Below are positions 1-9,477 of a stretch of DNA of 64,000 nt, piece by piece. Positions within the stretch are counted from its first letter, which is position 1, and each line of letters begins with the position of its first letter. The notes under the pieces are model-generated. The model was not told where the DNA came from. It ran no database searches and worked only from the letters and a program-made list of their open reading frames with translations. The position numbers were made by a program, and so were the translations under genes. Source of the DNA: an uncultured Alphaproteobacteria bacterium (lineage in GTDB: Bacteria; Pseudomonadota; Alphaproteobacteria; RF32; CAG-239); NCBI GenBank assembly GCA_949297145.1, contig CASFQO010000011.1, positions 88,703-152,702 of the forward strand, given 5' to 3'.

Positions 1-1474
1 AATTAACCACATCCATATACTCTTGCAATTTACCAATAAGACATTTCGCCTGATCGGCATAAGCTTTTCTTTTCTCGTCAATTCCTCCATTTTGAATAGA
101 ATTATCTTTTAATGCAACCCATTCTTTACGCGGCTTCAAATTGCAAAATTCATCATACATATAAATATCTGACGGCAAATCCACATAAATAACATAAATC
201 TGCCCTCCTTTATCATGCGCATAATCGTCTGCCGCCTCATCCACCAAATGAGGAGATCCTTCCAAAGAAACCCTTCTGTTTTCTGCGGAAACTTTAATTC
301 CTTTAAGCGGAGACATATTAGCAAACATTTTAGCCACAGACTTTAAATTTTGATCTTTAAAGCTTAAAATCCATTCAGCCAACAAAGCATAAATATTTTG
401 CTCCAATGATTTTGTTTTATCATAAAGAGAAACCGTCTTATAATTTTTAATAACACACCTATCCGTATCCATAGCCCCCGCCTTGATACACGTATTAAAC
501 CCAGGCATAGCATACGTACTAATGGCATAACCATTTTCTCTTAAATAATCATATAATCGATTCTCTTCCAAACTAAAGTAATCTAAGCCACCATGAATAA
601 AATCCCAATTATTGATAAATTCCGAATAAGCTCTATTACCGCTGGCCGAGCTTGTATAATCAACCTGATTAAAAATATCAATCATATTACTAACGGTATC
701 ATCTTTTTTAATAAAGGCATTCGGATAAATTTCAAAATTATTAACAGCATAAAATCCAACCATTAAATCTCGCAACTCTCTAAAATTATGGTCATTTACA
801 TTACTTAACAACTGATAAGACGGCAATTTAGGCAACATAAAATAAACTAGATTTCCATTTCTTTCTGCCCCACTTTTATTACCCAATGCTTTAACTTCAC
901 TATATTCATTTTTTGCAACTGATAAAAATTCATTTTTCTGCACACCGATAACCCCAGCAAAGAGAAGTACACATACAACAAACAACATCGCAAACGTTGA
1001 GCGAAATGCAAAAAAGATAACTACGCCAATAAGAAGTCCCAGTAACCATGAAGACGGAATAATACAAATAAAAGTAAGCCAACTTGCCTTTGTTTTCAAC
1101 CAATCTTCAATAAACGTATCCACGTTAAACAAAGCAAACTGATTAAAAAAGACAACCACAAACAGCATGGTCATCAAGGCGCACACAACATTTTGAACAT
1201 CTTTAGAAAAAGAGAGCAAAAGCATCAAAACAAAAGCAACAGCAAATACCCCGCCAAACAAAGCCAACACAGCCTGATTAAATTGTCCACCTTCAATCAA
1301 CTTTGCATTGATAGAATAAACAAACATTACCATATCAATGGCAAACAATAAAAAGATATAAAATGCACGCAAGAATTTATCATAAAAGTGATTAGCATCT
1401 CCGCCCCAACTGGCAAAACGGCTGGATCTGCTTTTTTTTCTTAACACCAATGGTTGATTAACGCCTTCGGTCAT
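1..1474 (-). CDS. Sulfatase-like (alkaline phosphatase superfamily) membrane protein, 3' end cut off
   Basis: Open reading frame running off the left edge, about 491 codons visible with no stop. The N-terminal ~150 residues contain several hydrophobic segments, followed by a soluble part. Late in the visible part, the segment reading GQIYVIYVDLPSDIYMYDEF and a later Ala-Asp-Gln-Ala-Lys-Cys-Leu-Ile stretch resemble the region before the C-terminal half of sulfatase-like hydrolases and transferases that act on envelope polymers. The catalytic metal-binding residues are not securely identified and part of the domain lies outside the window. Two adjacent ATG codons exist (1477 and 1474). I chose the second because the AGAGGG motif then sits at a better distance. 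The family call is an inference from fold-like features. Confidence 0.55.
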   Translation of the reverse strand, partial: MTEGVNQPLVLRKKSRSSRFASWGGDANHFYDKFLRAFYIFLLFAIDMVMFVYSINAKLIEGGQFNQAVLALFGGVFAVAFVLMLLLSFSKDVQNVVCALMTMLFVVVFFNQFALFNVDTFIEDWLKTKASWLTFICIIPSSWLLGLLIGVVIFFAFRSTFAMLFVVCVLLFAGVIGVQKNEFLSVAKNEYSEVKALGNKSGAERNGNLVYFMLPKLPSYQLLSNVNDHNFRELRDLMVGFYAVNNFEIYPNAFIKKDDTVSNMIDIFNQVDYTSSASGNRAYSEFINNWDFIHGGLDYFSLEENRLYDYLRENGYAISTYAMPGFNTCIKAGAMDTDRCVIKNYKTVSLYDKTKSLEQNIYALLAEWILSFKDQNLKSVAKMFANMSPLKGIKVSAENRRVSLEGSPHLVDEAADDYAHDKGGQIYVIYVDLPSDIYMYDEFCNLKPRKEWVALKDNSIQNGGIDEKRKAYADQAKCLIGKLQEYMDVVN

Positions 1475-1623
1475 CATTCCCTCTTCAAAATTAATTTTTT
1501 CTATAAAATAAACCCGCATTACTAAACAAAAACTTAACCAACCAACAAAAGAAACATTTTTTCAAAAATAAAAAAGTAATACGCGATAAAACTTGAATTT
1601 AAAAAAAATAAACACTATACTAA

Positions 1624-1940
1624 ACGAAGTTTATGGCTCGCCATAAACTATGATACGAAAAGCCGTATGAAATAGATATATTGGACCCGGGGGCGGTACC
1701 CGGCACCTCCACCAAAAATATTTAAGAGGGGGTGAAACAGGTTAGACAGTGTATAGTAAAGATATAGAGCTGTATTCGGCGAGACACCACCGTTATCGGT
1801 TCAAAATAAATAAACGCAAATGATAATTTTGCACCAGTTGCTGTAGCTGCATAAGGCAAAGCAACAAATTAAATTCTTCTGACTATGGTTAGTCGGAAGT
1901 GGGGAAGGAGCCGCCTAGCAACAGAACGGCTCATTTTGTG
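1624..1940 (+). ncRNA. ssrA: Circularly permuted (two-piece) tmRNA
   Basis: The acceptor piece comes first: a T-arm-like segment at 1683-1703 and a 3' half CACCTCC at 1704-1710, followed by discriminator A and CCA ending at 1714. After a short intervening loop the coding piece starts at 1728 with GGGGGTG, which pairs with CACCTCC over seven base pairs (one G-U). The tag reading frame begins at a GCA resume codon (1816) and reads ANDNFAPVAVAA with stop TAA at 1852-1854, ending in the Ala-Ala needed for ClpXP and SspB recognition. AGCCGT (1661-1666) can pair with ACGGCT (1926-1931), joining the two pieces. The permuted order is the known alphaproteobacterial arrangement. Outer ends are approximate. 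Confidence 0.93.
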
Positions 1941-1967
1941 TAATAAAGGATATAGAAAGCGCTGAGG

Positions 1968-2432
1968 ATGACTGAATTTGTAGATGAAATCAACTATGAT
2001 AAACTAATTGAAAAAGCCCTAAAACAAGTAGTGGTAGAAGCTCTAAAAATAGCAGAATTTCAAGGTTTACCCGGTGAAAATCACTTTTATATTACGTTCA
2101 AGACATCCTTTCCGGGAACAGTTGTCCCGCGTGATTTAAAAATTCAATATCCGGATAGTATGACGATAGTTCTCCAACATCAATATTCAAACCTAAAAGT
2201 AGATGAAACAAGCTTTTCCGTAGACCTAAGTTTCGGAGGTCATCTGGAAACATTGGTTATCCCTTTCGATTCGATAACTTATTTTGCAGATCCATATGCC
2301 AAATTCGGCTTAAGCTTTTCTTTCTATGAAAACGGAGATGTTCATTCTTTGGAAGATTTGGAACCGGAGAAAAAAGTTTCCGGTGAAAGTGCCCAAATCA
2401 TTTCTTTTGACAGTTTCAGAAAGAAAAAATAA
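1968..2432 (+). CDS. sspB: SspB-family ClpXP adaptor protein
   Basis: A 154-residue protein matching the alphaproteobacterial SspB family: an N-terminal NYDKLIEKALKQVVVEAL helix, a central beta-rich SspB fold with the GENHFYITFKT strand and the SMTIVLQHQYSNL strand, and a C-terminal tail ending in a short basic segment. In this family the core binds the tmRNA-encoded tag and the tail docks on ClpX, so tagged proteins are handed to ClpXP. It begins just downstream of the tmRNA gene, and its stop overlaps the start of the next gene by one base, so both are probably co-transcribed. No well-spaced Shine-Dalgarno sequence is visible; GAGG directly abuts the ATG. Confidence 0.9.
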   Translation: MTEFVDEINYDKLIEKALKQVVVEALKIAEFQGLPGENHFYITFKTSFPGTVVPRDLKIQYPDSMTIVLQHQYSNLKVDETSFSVDLSFGGHLETLVIPFDSITYFADPYAKFGLSFSFYENGDVHSLEDLEPEKKVSGESAQIISFDSFRKKK

Positions 2433-2650
2433 TGAAAAAATTTTCAGTTGTCATTGCCCATCGCCATGCAACCAGCATTTCTTTGGAAGAAGAATTCTAT
2501 ACTGAGTTATGCAAATTGGCAACCGAACAAAACACCACGGTAAAGCAGCTGATAACAGACATTGATAAAACACGCACGACACCTAATCTGTCATCTGCTC
2601 TGCGCCTTTACGTCCTCAATAAGCTTCTTGAAAAATTACAGCAAAAGTAA
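2432..2650 (+). CDS. Ribbon-helix-helix domain protein
   Basis: A 72-residue protein with a short beta strand containing RHATSISLEEEFYTELCKLA followed by two helices, the layout of the single-domain ribbon-helix-helix family (PF13467-like) common in Alphaproteobacteria. The ATG overlaps the sspB stop codon (TAATG), which points to translational coupling. Such proteins usually bind DNA as dimers through the N-terminal strand. No target can be read from the sequence. It is also possible that it acts with SspB rather than as a repressor; that is speculation from position only. Confidence 0.7.
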   Translation: MKKFSVVIAHRHATSISLEEEFYTELCKLATEQNTTVKQLITDIDKTRTTPNLSSALRLYVLNKLLEKLQQK

Positions 2651-3484
2651 CTAAAACAGATTTAAATCTTCAAAAGCATCATCTGAAAACACATCTTCTT
2701 CCAACGTTTTAGAAGAACCATTTTGTGGCATCTGTTGCTTTTCATTTTCACCGGATGATGATAGTTGCGGAATAGCTTTCTCCTGAATATCTACCGAAAC
2801 TTCTGATGATGGAGCAACCCCCGATGATGCAGAAGAAGTTTCCTCAGTTTTTTCCTCAACTTTCACATCCTGCGCACTTTCCTGAGCTTCCTCAACAACC
2901 TTAGCGTCAGATGCCTTACCTAAAATATCTGCCAAACCACCTGCAGCCCCCATATCGGCATCAAGTGTTCTCTGTACATTCCTGGCAGGAGGCGTAATAC
3001 TTTCGGCATTTTGCTCAGCAACATTCTCGTCATCAGCCCCTTTCTTCTTAAAACCGCGACGACGTTGTTTCAAATCTTGCTTAACTTCTTCAACCTTAGT
3101 ATCTCTGCTGATATTTTCATTATAATTTTCACTTTTTGGACGTGCCGCCTCAAGCTTTTCTTCTTCCATTTTTTGTTTTGTCTTTATAACTTCATCCACA
3201 ATAGCTTGCGGGATAAAATCAGTTTTACCACTTTCCACCGCTTGTGTCACCACATCATACTTCAATTTTTTATATTTATCTTGGTACCACTGTAGTATCT
3301 CTTCAGATTTAACACCTTGGCTCATCGGATAATAAACAGCCCCACCGGCCCCCAAACACAGCAAAAATAAAATCCACAGAGGATGTCTCAAAACAAACAA
3401 TATCGCAAAAATCGGAAATGTAATAACACTAAGCACGATATAAAGAAATTTAAATAATCCGCTTCTTTGTTTACCTTCTGCCAT
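2651..3484 (-). CDS. Membrane-anchored low-complexity protein of unknown function
   Basis: 277 residues. The N-terminus has a basic start and two hydrophobic segments (about residues 11-30 and 32-52), so it is probably anchored in the inner membrane. The rest is predicted to be soluble, rich in Glu, Lys, Ser and Ala, with a basic patch (QRRRGFKKKG) near residue 140 and a long acidic, probably disordered C-terminal region ending in DDAFEDLNLF. No enzymatic motif is visible. The stop codon abuts the stop of the convergent ribbon-helix-helix gene without a gap. I do not recognise the family. Confidence 0.6.
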   Translation of the reverse strand: MAEGKQRSGLFKFLYIVLSVITFPIFAILFVLRHPLWILFLLCLGAGGAVYYPMSQGVKSEEILQWYQDKYKKLKYDVVTQAVESGKTDFIPQAIVDEVIKTKQKMEEEKLEAARPKSENYNENISRDTKVEEVKQDLKQRRRGFKKKGADDENVAEQNAESITPPARNVQRTLDADMGAAGGLADILGKASDAKVVEEAQESAQDVKVEEKTEETSSASSGVAPSSEVSVDIQEKAIPQLSSSGENEKQQMPQNGSSKTLEEDVFSDDAFEDLNLF

Positions 3485-3587
3485 ACTTCCTCCGTAATTT
3501 TATCATATGCACAAACTTTTCTAATAGAATAATACAAGTTTATATTTAAAACAAGCTTAATACATAAGCAATCAAACATTTCTCTGT

Positions 3588-5120
3588 TTAATTTTGAAAT
3601 TTCCATTGTCCGGTCAGCGGATCATGCACACATTTACGTTTATCAAACTCAGGCTTCAGCTGATAAACAGAAGCAAATCTGGTCGGATTATAAAAAGCAT
3701 TAATGATATCTTTGTCCACATAATGAACAATTTCCATCTTACCACTTTCATCTGCAAATTTATTAAAATAGCTTTTACCAAAAACAAATTTCGGTTTAAG
3801 TCGCAAAATGAGCTCATTGATATTAGGCTTGGGAGCAATGCCCGTCTGTTCCCCAATAACATCCAATTGCCCGATAAGTTGCCAATAATAAGCCGGATCT
3901 TTTCCAAACAGATTATACATCATTCCATCACCGTTAAAAACATAATCACACGGGCTGATATTTCTGGAAATATAATCCGGTAAATATTTGCGCTCCGATT
4001 GTGCTTTAATAACCTCTATTTGAAAAACAAAAGCCTTGTAAAACACGAAATAAAGCCCAATGACTGCCCCCCATAGCCAAAGTGTATTTTTAACGGCAAT
4101 TTTGCTCAAGACAGGTACCCCGCATAAAACCGCAAAATAAGACAACAACCAATAGTAATATGAATAAGGTGAAAAATAAAACTTACGCTGCACAAATTCG
4201 GTTACAAACAAAACCATAATCACCATCCAATACTTGTTTTTAGAAACAAGAGCAGCCAACGCACCCACAAAGCCAAGCCAAACAAGGACCGCCATAAACG
4301 GCGGAAAATCCACAATCTTATGCATTTCAAACCCATTAACCAAATTAAGGTTAAACGTAAAGTTAGATGCATAATAGAGTTCTATCATATCATAGTGCAA
4401 AAGATACGCCATAAACGCCGCCCCACCCAAAACAGGTAAGATAAGAGCCTTGAGCATATCGGTTGTCTTGATATCTTTCACATACCAAAAATAAAGTCCC
4501 GTACACCCTAAGACAAAGAGAGGGAAAACTGCTTTTTGCGCAAACATAAACGACACAAAAAACCACACAAAAGCAATCACAAGTTGAGAAGTCTTATGCT
4601 CTTTCAAATAAGAAAAATAATAATAAATTCCCCCCATTAAAGCAAACACCATATAATTGTCAGGTCTAAAATCCACCGCATATAATTTATACCCCGGTGC
4701 CAAAACCGCAGCCGCCATCACTAACGCCCACCTTTTGTCACACAAAAATTCCGCACCGATTTTATAAACATAAACTCCCGATTTTAAGCACACTAATAAA
4801 GAGATTAAGCAAACAATTTCGGTAATCGTGGCATTATAGGCAAACAAATTAACAATCGGCGCAAACAAATACCACATCAAAGGGTTATGGTGTTGAAAAA
4901 AATCACGATAAGGCACCAATCCTTGAGCAACTAAAAAGCTGGAGTGAATATGCTCAATATTATCCCCGTTTTGCGTTGGAACATGTGCGGTCATAAAGGC
5001 ATACAAAATAGCCACCGCTGCTAAATCAATTCCCAGCGCGATAATGGGCAATTTCTCCGCCCAAAATTTCCCTATTCTGTTCCAATCAAAATTCTGCCAT
5101 AACCGCATTATCTTTTCCAT
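3588..5120 (-). CDS. Multi-pass membrane glycosyltransferase-like protein (GT39/ArnT-like)
   Basis: About 510 residues with roughly ten hydrophobic segments. An acidic first periplasmic loop reads NGDNIEHIHSSFLVAQGLVP and continues into PYRDFFQHHNPLMWYLF, the pattern seen in polyprenyl-phosphate-sugar dependent transferases of the GT39/ArnT/PMT group. A soluble C-terminal domain of about 130 residues follows. Such enzymes move a sugar from a lipid carrier onto a lipid or protein on the outer face of the inner membrane. Acceptor and sugar cannot be inferred. The start is uncertain: ATG at 5120 is used, but TTG at 5132 or ATG at 5108 are alternatives and none has a clear ribosome binding site. 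Confidence 0.65.
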   Translation of the reverse strand: MEKIMRLWQNFDWNRIGKFWAEKLPIIALGIDLAAVAILYAFMTAHVPTQNGDNIEHIHSSFLVAQGLVPYRDFFQHHNPLMWYLFAPIVNLFAYNATITEIVCLISLLVCLKSGVYVYKIGAEFLCDKRWALVMAAAVLAPGYKLYAVDFRPDNYMVFALMGGIYYYFSYLKEHKTSQLVIAFVWFFVSFMFAQKAVFPLFVLGCTGLYFWYVKDIKTTDMLKALILPVLGGAAFMAYLLHYDMIELYYASNFTFNLNLVNGFEMHKIVDFPPFMAVLVWLGFVGALAALVSKNKYWMVIMVLFVTEFVQRKFYFSPYSYYYWLLSYFAVLCGVPVLSKIAVKNTLWLWGAVIGLYFVFYKAFVFQIEVIKAQSERKYLPDYISRNISPCDYVFNGDGMMYNLFGKDPAYYWQLIGQLDVIGEQTGIAPKPNINELILRLKPKFVFGKSYFNKFADESGKMEIVHYVDKDIINAFYNPTRFASVYQLKPEFDKRKCVHDPLTGQWKFQN

Positions 5121-5142
5121 TTTTAAACCCAATAAACCAAAT

Positions 5143-5172
5143 ATCAGGCAGAAGTATCCTCCTCTGCCTGAT
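5143..5172 (-). terminator. Ten-base-pair hairpin between malQ and the glycosyltransferase-like gene
   Basis: ATCAGGCAGA (5143-5152) pairs perfectly with TCTGCCTGAT (5163-5172) around a 10-base loop. It lies between the leftward malQ stop and the next leftward start. The downstream U-tract is weak, so it may be an imperfect terminator or a regulatory leader hairpin for the glycosyltransferase-like gene. Confidence 0.5.
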
Positions 5173-5205
5173 ACCTATTATCAAACAAAATTCTTACTAA
5201 TACGT

Positions 5206-7347
5206 TTATAAAGCACGCCATTTTTTAACAACGTCAATATTCCGGTGATAAGCCTCACTATCCTTCATATCTTCTACATCAACAGGAAGTTTTGTACGCC
5301 AGTTTGGATATTTATCGATGTCTGTCCCCGGAAGATTTTGAATTTGCATAGATTGAAAAATATCTTCAGGCTGCAGCATAAAGACAATACTGTTCGTTTT
5401 AGCCATATATCCATGAACAGCCTCTTCAAGTCCTTCCGGATATCCTTCACCAAAAAGATAATCACCCTGTCTTCTTTTATCCTCCGGCCAAACGCCCTCC
5501 TTATCCATGGCATTAAGTAAAAGCCAACGTTCATGTTCGCGGCATTTATAAGCATTTGTAGCCTCTTCTGGTGTAAACAATTGCAACTCTTTCATCAATC
5601 CGATTTCAGCCCCAAACCACCAAGCCTTAAGCGGCGGCATATCATGCGTTCCGACAGAAGCAAAATATAAAGTTTCATATTCATTAGGCGCTTTAAATGA
5701 AAAGCCGTCATTTCCGCGTTCATTCCATAAAACACCCAAAGAATAAATATTACGTTCCGCCAGCATTTCTTTGAAGCCATCTGCAACATTACCGATGCAC
5801 TCGCCCACCACAATACATTTATTCAAATAACTTTCCAACGCCAAAATATTAAACATATCCTGCACATTATAAGCCAAATACGTTCCATCTTTACCTTTAT
5901 CAGGGATCATATAAAGTCTGGACAATCCCATCACATGATCAACACGCAACGCACCGGCATAACGCATATTCGCCCTTAAAATCCGAATAAACGGCTTATA
6001 ACAACGTTCTTTAAGCTCAAATGGATTAAATGCGCCCAATCCCCATTTTTGGCCTGTCGGAAAACAATTGTCCGGCGGCGCTCCGGCACCACTCTCCTGC
6101 ATATAAAGATATCTGTCGCTCCAAACTTCGGCACTATCCTTTGAAACACCGACCGGCAAATCACGATATAAACCGATAACCAGATTTCTCTGCTTAATTT
6201 TATCCTCAACCAAACGCAGCTGTCTATCAGCCTCAAACTGCAAAAACTTAAAGAAATCAATTTCTGCCGCATGTTTGTGAGCAAATTTCTCTACCTCACT
6301 CCCAATAGATGAATGCAACAATTCATCTATTTGTTTCACTTCTTTCTTATCGGCAATTTTTTTAGCGTGACATAGCGCCTGAAAAACCGCCAACCGGTTT
6401 AAGTCACCGCTGTCATTTTTCTTAAAATCATGAAACTCTTTGGCATAATCGGAATGAGCATTTTCCTTCACACGTTCATAAATATTTTGGAGCGCTTTTA
6501 TTTTAGCATTATAAACTGCCGTATAATCAATATGTTCCTGACCGCGCGCTTCTAAGACGGCTTGTTCATCTTTGTCACCCGCCTCATAAAACGGCACTTT
6601 TTCAACATCAATATAAATAGGATTTAAGAACAACCTGCTGATAGAAGCATAAGGGCTCGCCGCTTCCGGATAATCATGTAACAACACGCTAAGCGGATTA
6701 AGCCCGATAACATCCCCGCCGCTATCTGCTAACAGATCAATCATATTCTCTAAATCCGTAAAATCCCCGACACCCCAATTTCTTCTGCTTTTCAGCGAAT
6801 AAAGCTGTATGGAAAAACCATATAATTTCTTTTTACCCTTTGTATCAAGCTGATAACACTGTTGAGGAGCTAGCGCCAATAAAGTTTTATATTCGCCCTT
6901 AGCCGTTTTAACTTTAATATCATAATAGCCAAAATCCAACTGCTCACAAATACGCAACTGCTTTTTAACATACGAAACTCGTCCCTCTTGCCGCGTTTCC
7001 AAATCAATCATTTCAACATTAAGTTTATGAAAATCATTTTCTCCTTCCGGCGCAAAATAAACTTCCACCCCGCTCTCAACCTCTTTTTGAGGCAAAACAA
7101 TATCCATCACTGGCGCTGCATTTGTAACCACATAAACAGCTTCCAACGCACGTTGCCATCTTTTCTTTTCCAAGCGCTCCAGAGAACGTGTCATCTCTGC
7201 ATCGTTTTTAGCATCATAACCTAAGCTCTCAATAAAAAAGCGGAGCAATTCATCGCTTGCGACACTCGTTTTAATCGTTCCACCGCCATAAGTAAAACTT
7301 GTGCTGATACCTAATTTGTTCGCTAATTGATACAAAAGCTCACTCAT
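5206..7347 (-). CDS. malQ: 4-alpha-glucanotransferase (amylomaltase)
   Basis: 713 residues, the length of proteobacterial MalQ with an N-terminal extension domain (residues 1-150) before the GH77 barrel. Visible hallmarks are SRRNWGVGDFTDLENMIDL, the conserved SPYASISRLFLNPIYID segment, the LRVDHVMGL strand with the nucleophile Asp near residue 467, and GECIG with the acid/base Glu near residue 513. It transfers segments of alpha-1,4-glucan between chains, recycling short maltodextrins released by debranching. It has GAGGGG six bases before the ATG and follows glgX by 26 bases, so it is the third gene of a glgB-glgX-malQ operon. Confidence 0.95.
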   Translation of the reverse strand: MSELLYQLANKLGISTSFTYGGGTIKTSVASDELLRFFIESLGYDAKNDAEMTRSLERLEKKRWQRALEAVYVVTNAAPVMDIVLPQKEVESGVEVYFAPEGENDFHKLNVEMIDLETRQEGRVSYVKKQLRICEQLDFGYYDIKVKTAKGEYKTLLALAPQQCYQLDTKGKKKLYGFSIQLYSLKSRRNWGVGDFTDLENMIDLLADSGGDVIGLNPLSVLLHDYPEAASPYASISRLFLNPIYIDVEKVPFYEAGDKDEQAVLEARGQEHIDYTAVYNAKIKALQNIYERVKENAHSDYAKEFHDFKKNDSGDLNRLAVFQALCHAKKIADKKEVKQIDELLHSSIGSEVEKFAHKHAAEIDFFKFLQFEADRQLRLVEDKIKQRNLVIGLYRDLPVGVSKDSAEVWSDRYLYMQESGAGAPPDNCFPTGQKWGLGAFNPFELKERCYKPFIRILRANMRYAGALRVDHVMGLSRLYMIPDKGKDGTYLAYNVQDMFNILALESYLNKCIVVGECIGNVADGFKEMLAERNIYSLGVLWNERGNDGFSFKAPNEYETLYFASVGTHDMPPLKAWWFGAEIGLMKELQLFTPEEATNAYKCREHERWLLLNAMDKEGVWPEDKRRQGDYLFGEGYPEGLEEAVHGYMAKTNSIVFMLQPEDIFQSMQIQNLPGTDIDKYPNWRTKLPVDVEDMKDSEAYHRNIDVVKKWRAL

Positions 7348-7373
7348 AACAAACCCCTCTTTTTTATCTTAAA

Positions 7374-9449
7374 CTACTTTTTAATTTCAAAACAAAGAAC
7401 CGACCACGCCGGTACCCAAATCTCAGCTCCGCAAGCAATTTTATCTGCTTCAAATTTAGCTGAGCTATCTAACAGCAAATTCCACTTAAACGACTTTTTA
7501 ATATTCGGCAGCTTCCACTTTTGATGACTGCCTTGCGCATTAAGAATAACCATAAACAACTTCTCCCGCGCACTGACAATATAAGATAAAGATTTTCGGT
7601 TAGTTTGGTACCAATCAGCATTAGTAAACTCTGTACCTTTTTCTGTATACCAAGCCAAATCTTTAATCCCAAGCTTAGCATCCACAACCTGCCCCGTAAA
7701 GAAGTTCCTTCGATTAAAGATACCCATTTTTCGCCGCAACCGAATAAGATTTTTCACAAAACGGATATTAGCAATTTCCTCGTTGCCGATAGCATCCCAA
7801 ACCAAATAAGAAATAATATTATCCTGGCAATAAGCATTATTGTTGCCAAACTGCGTATTAAAAAACTCATCACCGGCGCGAATAATCGGCGTTCCGAAAG
7901 AAAGCAACAATGTACTCATCATGGCTCTTTGGCGAAGCTTTCGATTTTCCAAAATTTCCTTATTATCGCTTTCCCCTTCATAGCCTGAATTGTAGCTCCA
8001 GTTTGCATCACTTCCGTCGCGATTATCTTCTCCGTTCGCATAATTATGCTTATGATTATAAGAAACCAAATCAGCAAGCGTCATTCCGTCATGCACAGTC
8101 AGATAATTAACCGAGCTCCAAATAGTTCTTTTACTTGGTCCAAAAACATCACTGGAACCGGAAATTCGGCTAGCCAGTTCACCAACCTGCCGATCATCGC
8201 CGCGCCAAAAACGTCTGGTTACATCGCGATATCTATCATTCCACTCCATTTGTCCGGGAGGAAAGGCGCCCAACTGATAACCGCCAATTCCCACATCCCA
8301 AGGTTCTGCCGTCATTTTAACAAGTTGCAACACCTCATCCTGACGCAAGGCCATCAAGAACCCACTGCTTTGGCTAAATTCTTGCCGAACACGCGCTAAA
8401 GACGCTGCCAAGTCTAGTCTGAAGCCATCGACATGCATTTCCTCCACCATATAGCGCATAGAGTCCATCACCAACGTCAAGACATATGGATTTTGCAAAT
8501 TAAACGACGCCCCGCAACCTGTGCTATCGTAATAATAGCGCTTATTGGTTCCGTCTAGCGTATAATAGCTTTCGTTATCAATTCCTCTGTAACAGAGTGT
8601 CGGCCCCATATGATTACCTTCAAGCGTATGGTTATACACCATATCCAAAATAACTTCCAAACCGCACTCGTGAAATCGCTTGACCATACGTTTGAAATTA
8701 TTGATATCGGCATTAACCATATAGCTCGGTTCCAGAGCAAAAAAATTCAGTGTTTCATAGCCCCAAAAATTATCTTTCATACCGGTATTTCTTTCTGCCA
8801 TAAAAGCATTCACCGGCATGAGTTCAACAGATGTAACACCAAGCCATTTCAAATAACCGCAAACACTTCTGCTCGCCAAACCGGAAAAAGTTCCCCGCTT
8901 GGCATCCTGCACTTTGGGGTGCAATTTTGTATATCCCTTAACGTGTAACTCATAAAAAACCGTTTTCGCAGCATCAACTTGCGGCGGCACATCACCGCTC
9001 CAATCAAAATCAGAATTATCAACCACCACCGATTTCGGCACATACGGAGCGCTGTCTAACGTAGAAAAAGACAAATCTTTATCCGGACTATCCGTATCAT
9101 ATCCAAAAATAGCTTTATGCCAAATCAGTCTGCCGATAATTTTCTTCGCGTATGGGTCTAAGAGTAATTTATTAGGATTAAACCGTTTTCCCTTTGCCGG
9201 TTCATATGGTCCATAAACACGATAACCATAAACCTGCCCCGGCGTAACACCTTCAAGATAAATATGCCAGATATTATTTTCATGAACAGGAAGTTCATAA
9301 CGTGCAAACTCTTTAACACCGCTTTTATCAAACAAGCACAATTCAACTTTTGTGGCACCGGCGGAGAACAAAGCAAAATTAACTCCCCATTCATCTGCCG
9401 TCGCCCCCAAAGGATAAGCACGACCTTCCCAAACTCTAATATCTGGCAT
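7374..9449 (-). CDS. glgX: Glycogen debranching enzyme GlgX
   Basis: 691 residues, GH13 isoamylase-type family. An N-terminal CBM48-like domain (GATADEWGVNFALFSAGATK) precedes the TIM barrel. The barrel shows DMVYNHTLEGN, the nucleophile Asp in DGFRLDLA (near residue 343), the acid Glu in TAEPWDVG (near residue 380) and the third acidic residue in NYLTVHDGMTL. It hydrolyses alpha-1,6 branch points in glycogen limit dextrins. AGAGGG lies just before the ATG. It sits 28 bases behind glgB and 26 before malQ. Glycogen synthase, phosphorylase and ADP-glucose pyrophosphorylase are not in the window. Confidence 0.95.
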   Translation of the reverse strand: MPDIRVWEGRAYPLGATADEWGVNFALFSAGATKVELCLFDKSGVKEFARYELPVHENNIWHIYLEGVTPGQVYGYRVYGPYEPAKGKRFNPNKLLLDPYAKKIIGRLIWHKAIFGYDTDSPDKDLSFSTLDSAPYVPKSVVVDNSDFDWSGDVPPQVDAAKTVFYELHVKGYTKLHPKVQDAKRGTFSGLASRSVCGYLKWLGVTSVELMPVNAFMAERNTGMKDNFWGYETLNFFALEPSYMVNADINNFKRMVKRFHECGLEVILDMVYNHTLEGNHMGPTLCYRGIDNESYYTLDGTNKRYYYDSTGCGASFNLQNPYVLTLVMDSMRYMVEEMHVDGFRLDLAASLARVRQEFSQSSGFLMALRQDEVLQLVKMTAEPWDVGIGGYQLGAFPPGQMEWNDRYRDVTRRFWRGDDRQVGELASRISGSSDVFGPSKRTIWSSVNYLTVHDGMTLADLVSYNHKHNYANGEDNRDGSDANWSYNSGYEGESDNKEILENRKLRQRAMMSTLLLSFGTPIIRAGDEFFNTQFGNNNAYCQDNIISYLVWDAIGNEEIANIRFVKNLIRLRRKMGIFNRRNFFTGQVVDAKLGIKDLAWYTEKGTEFTNADWYQTNRKSLSYIVSAREKLFMVILNAQGSHQKWKLPNIKKSFKWNLLLDSSAKFEADKIACGAEIWVPAWSVLCFEIKK

Positions 9450-9477
9450 ATACCCTCTCTACAAAAATAAGACGCAA

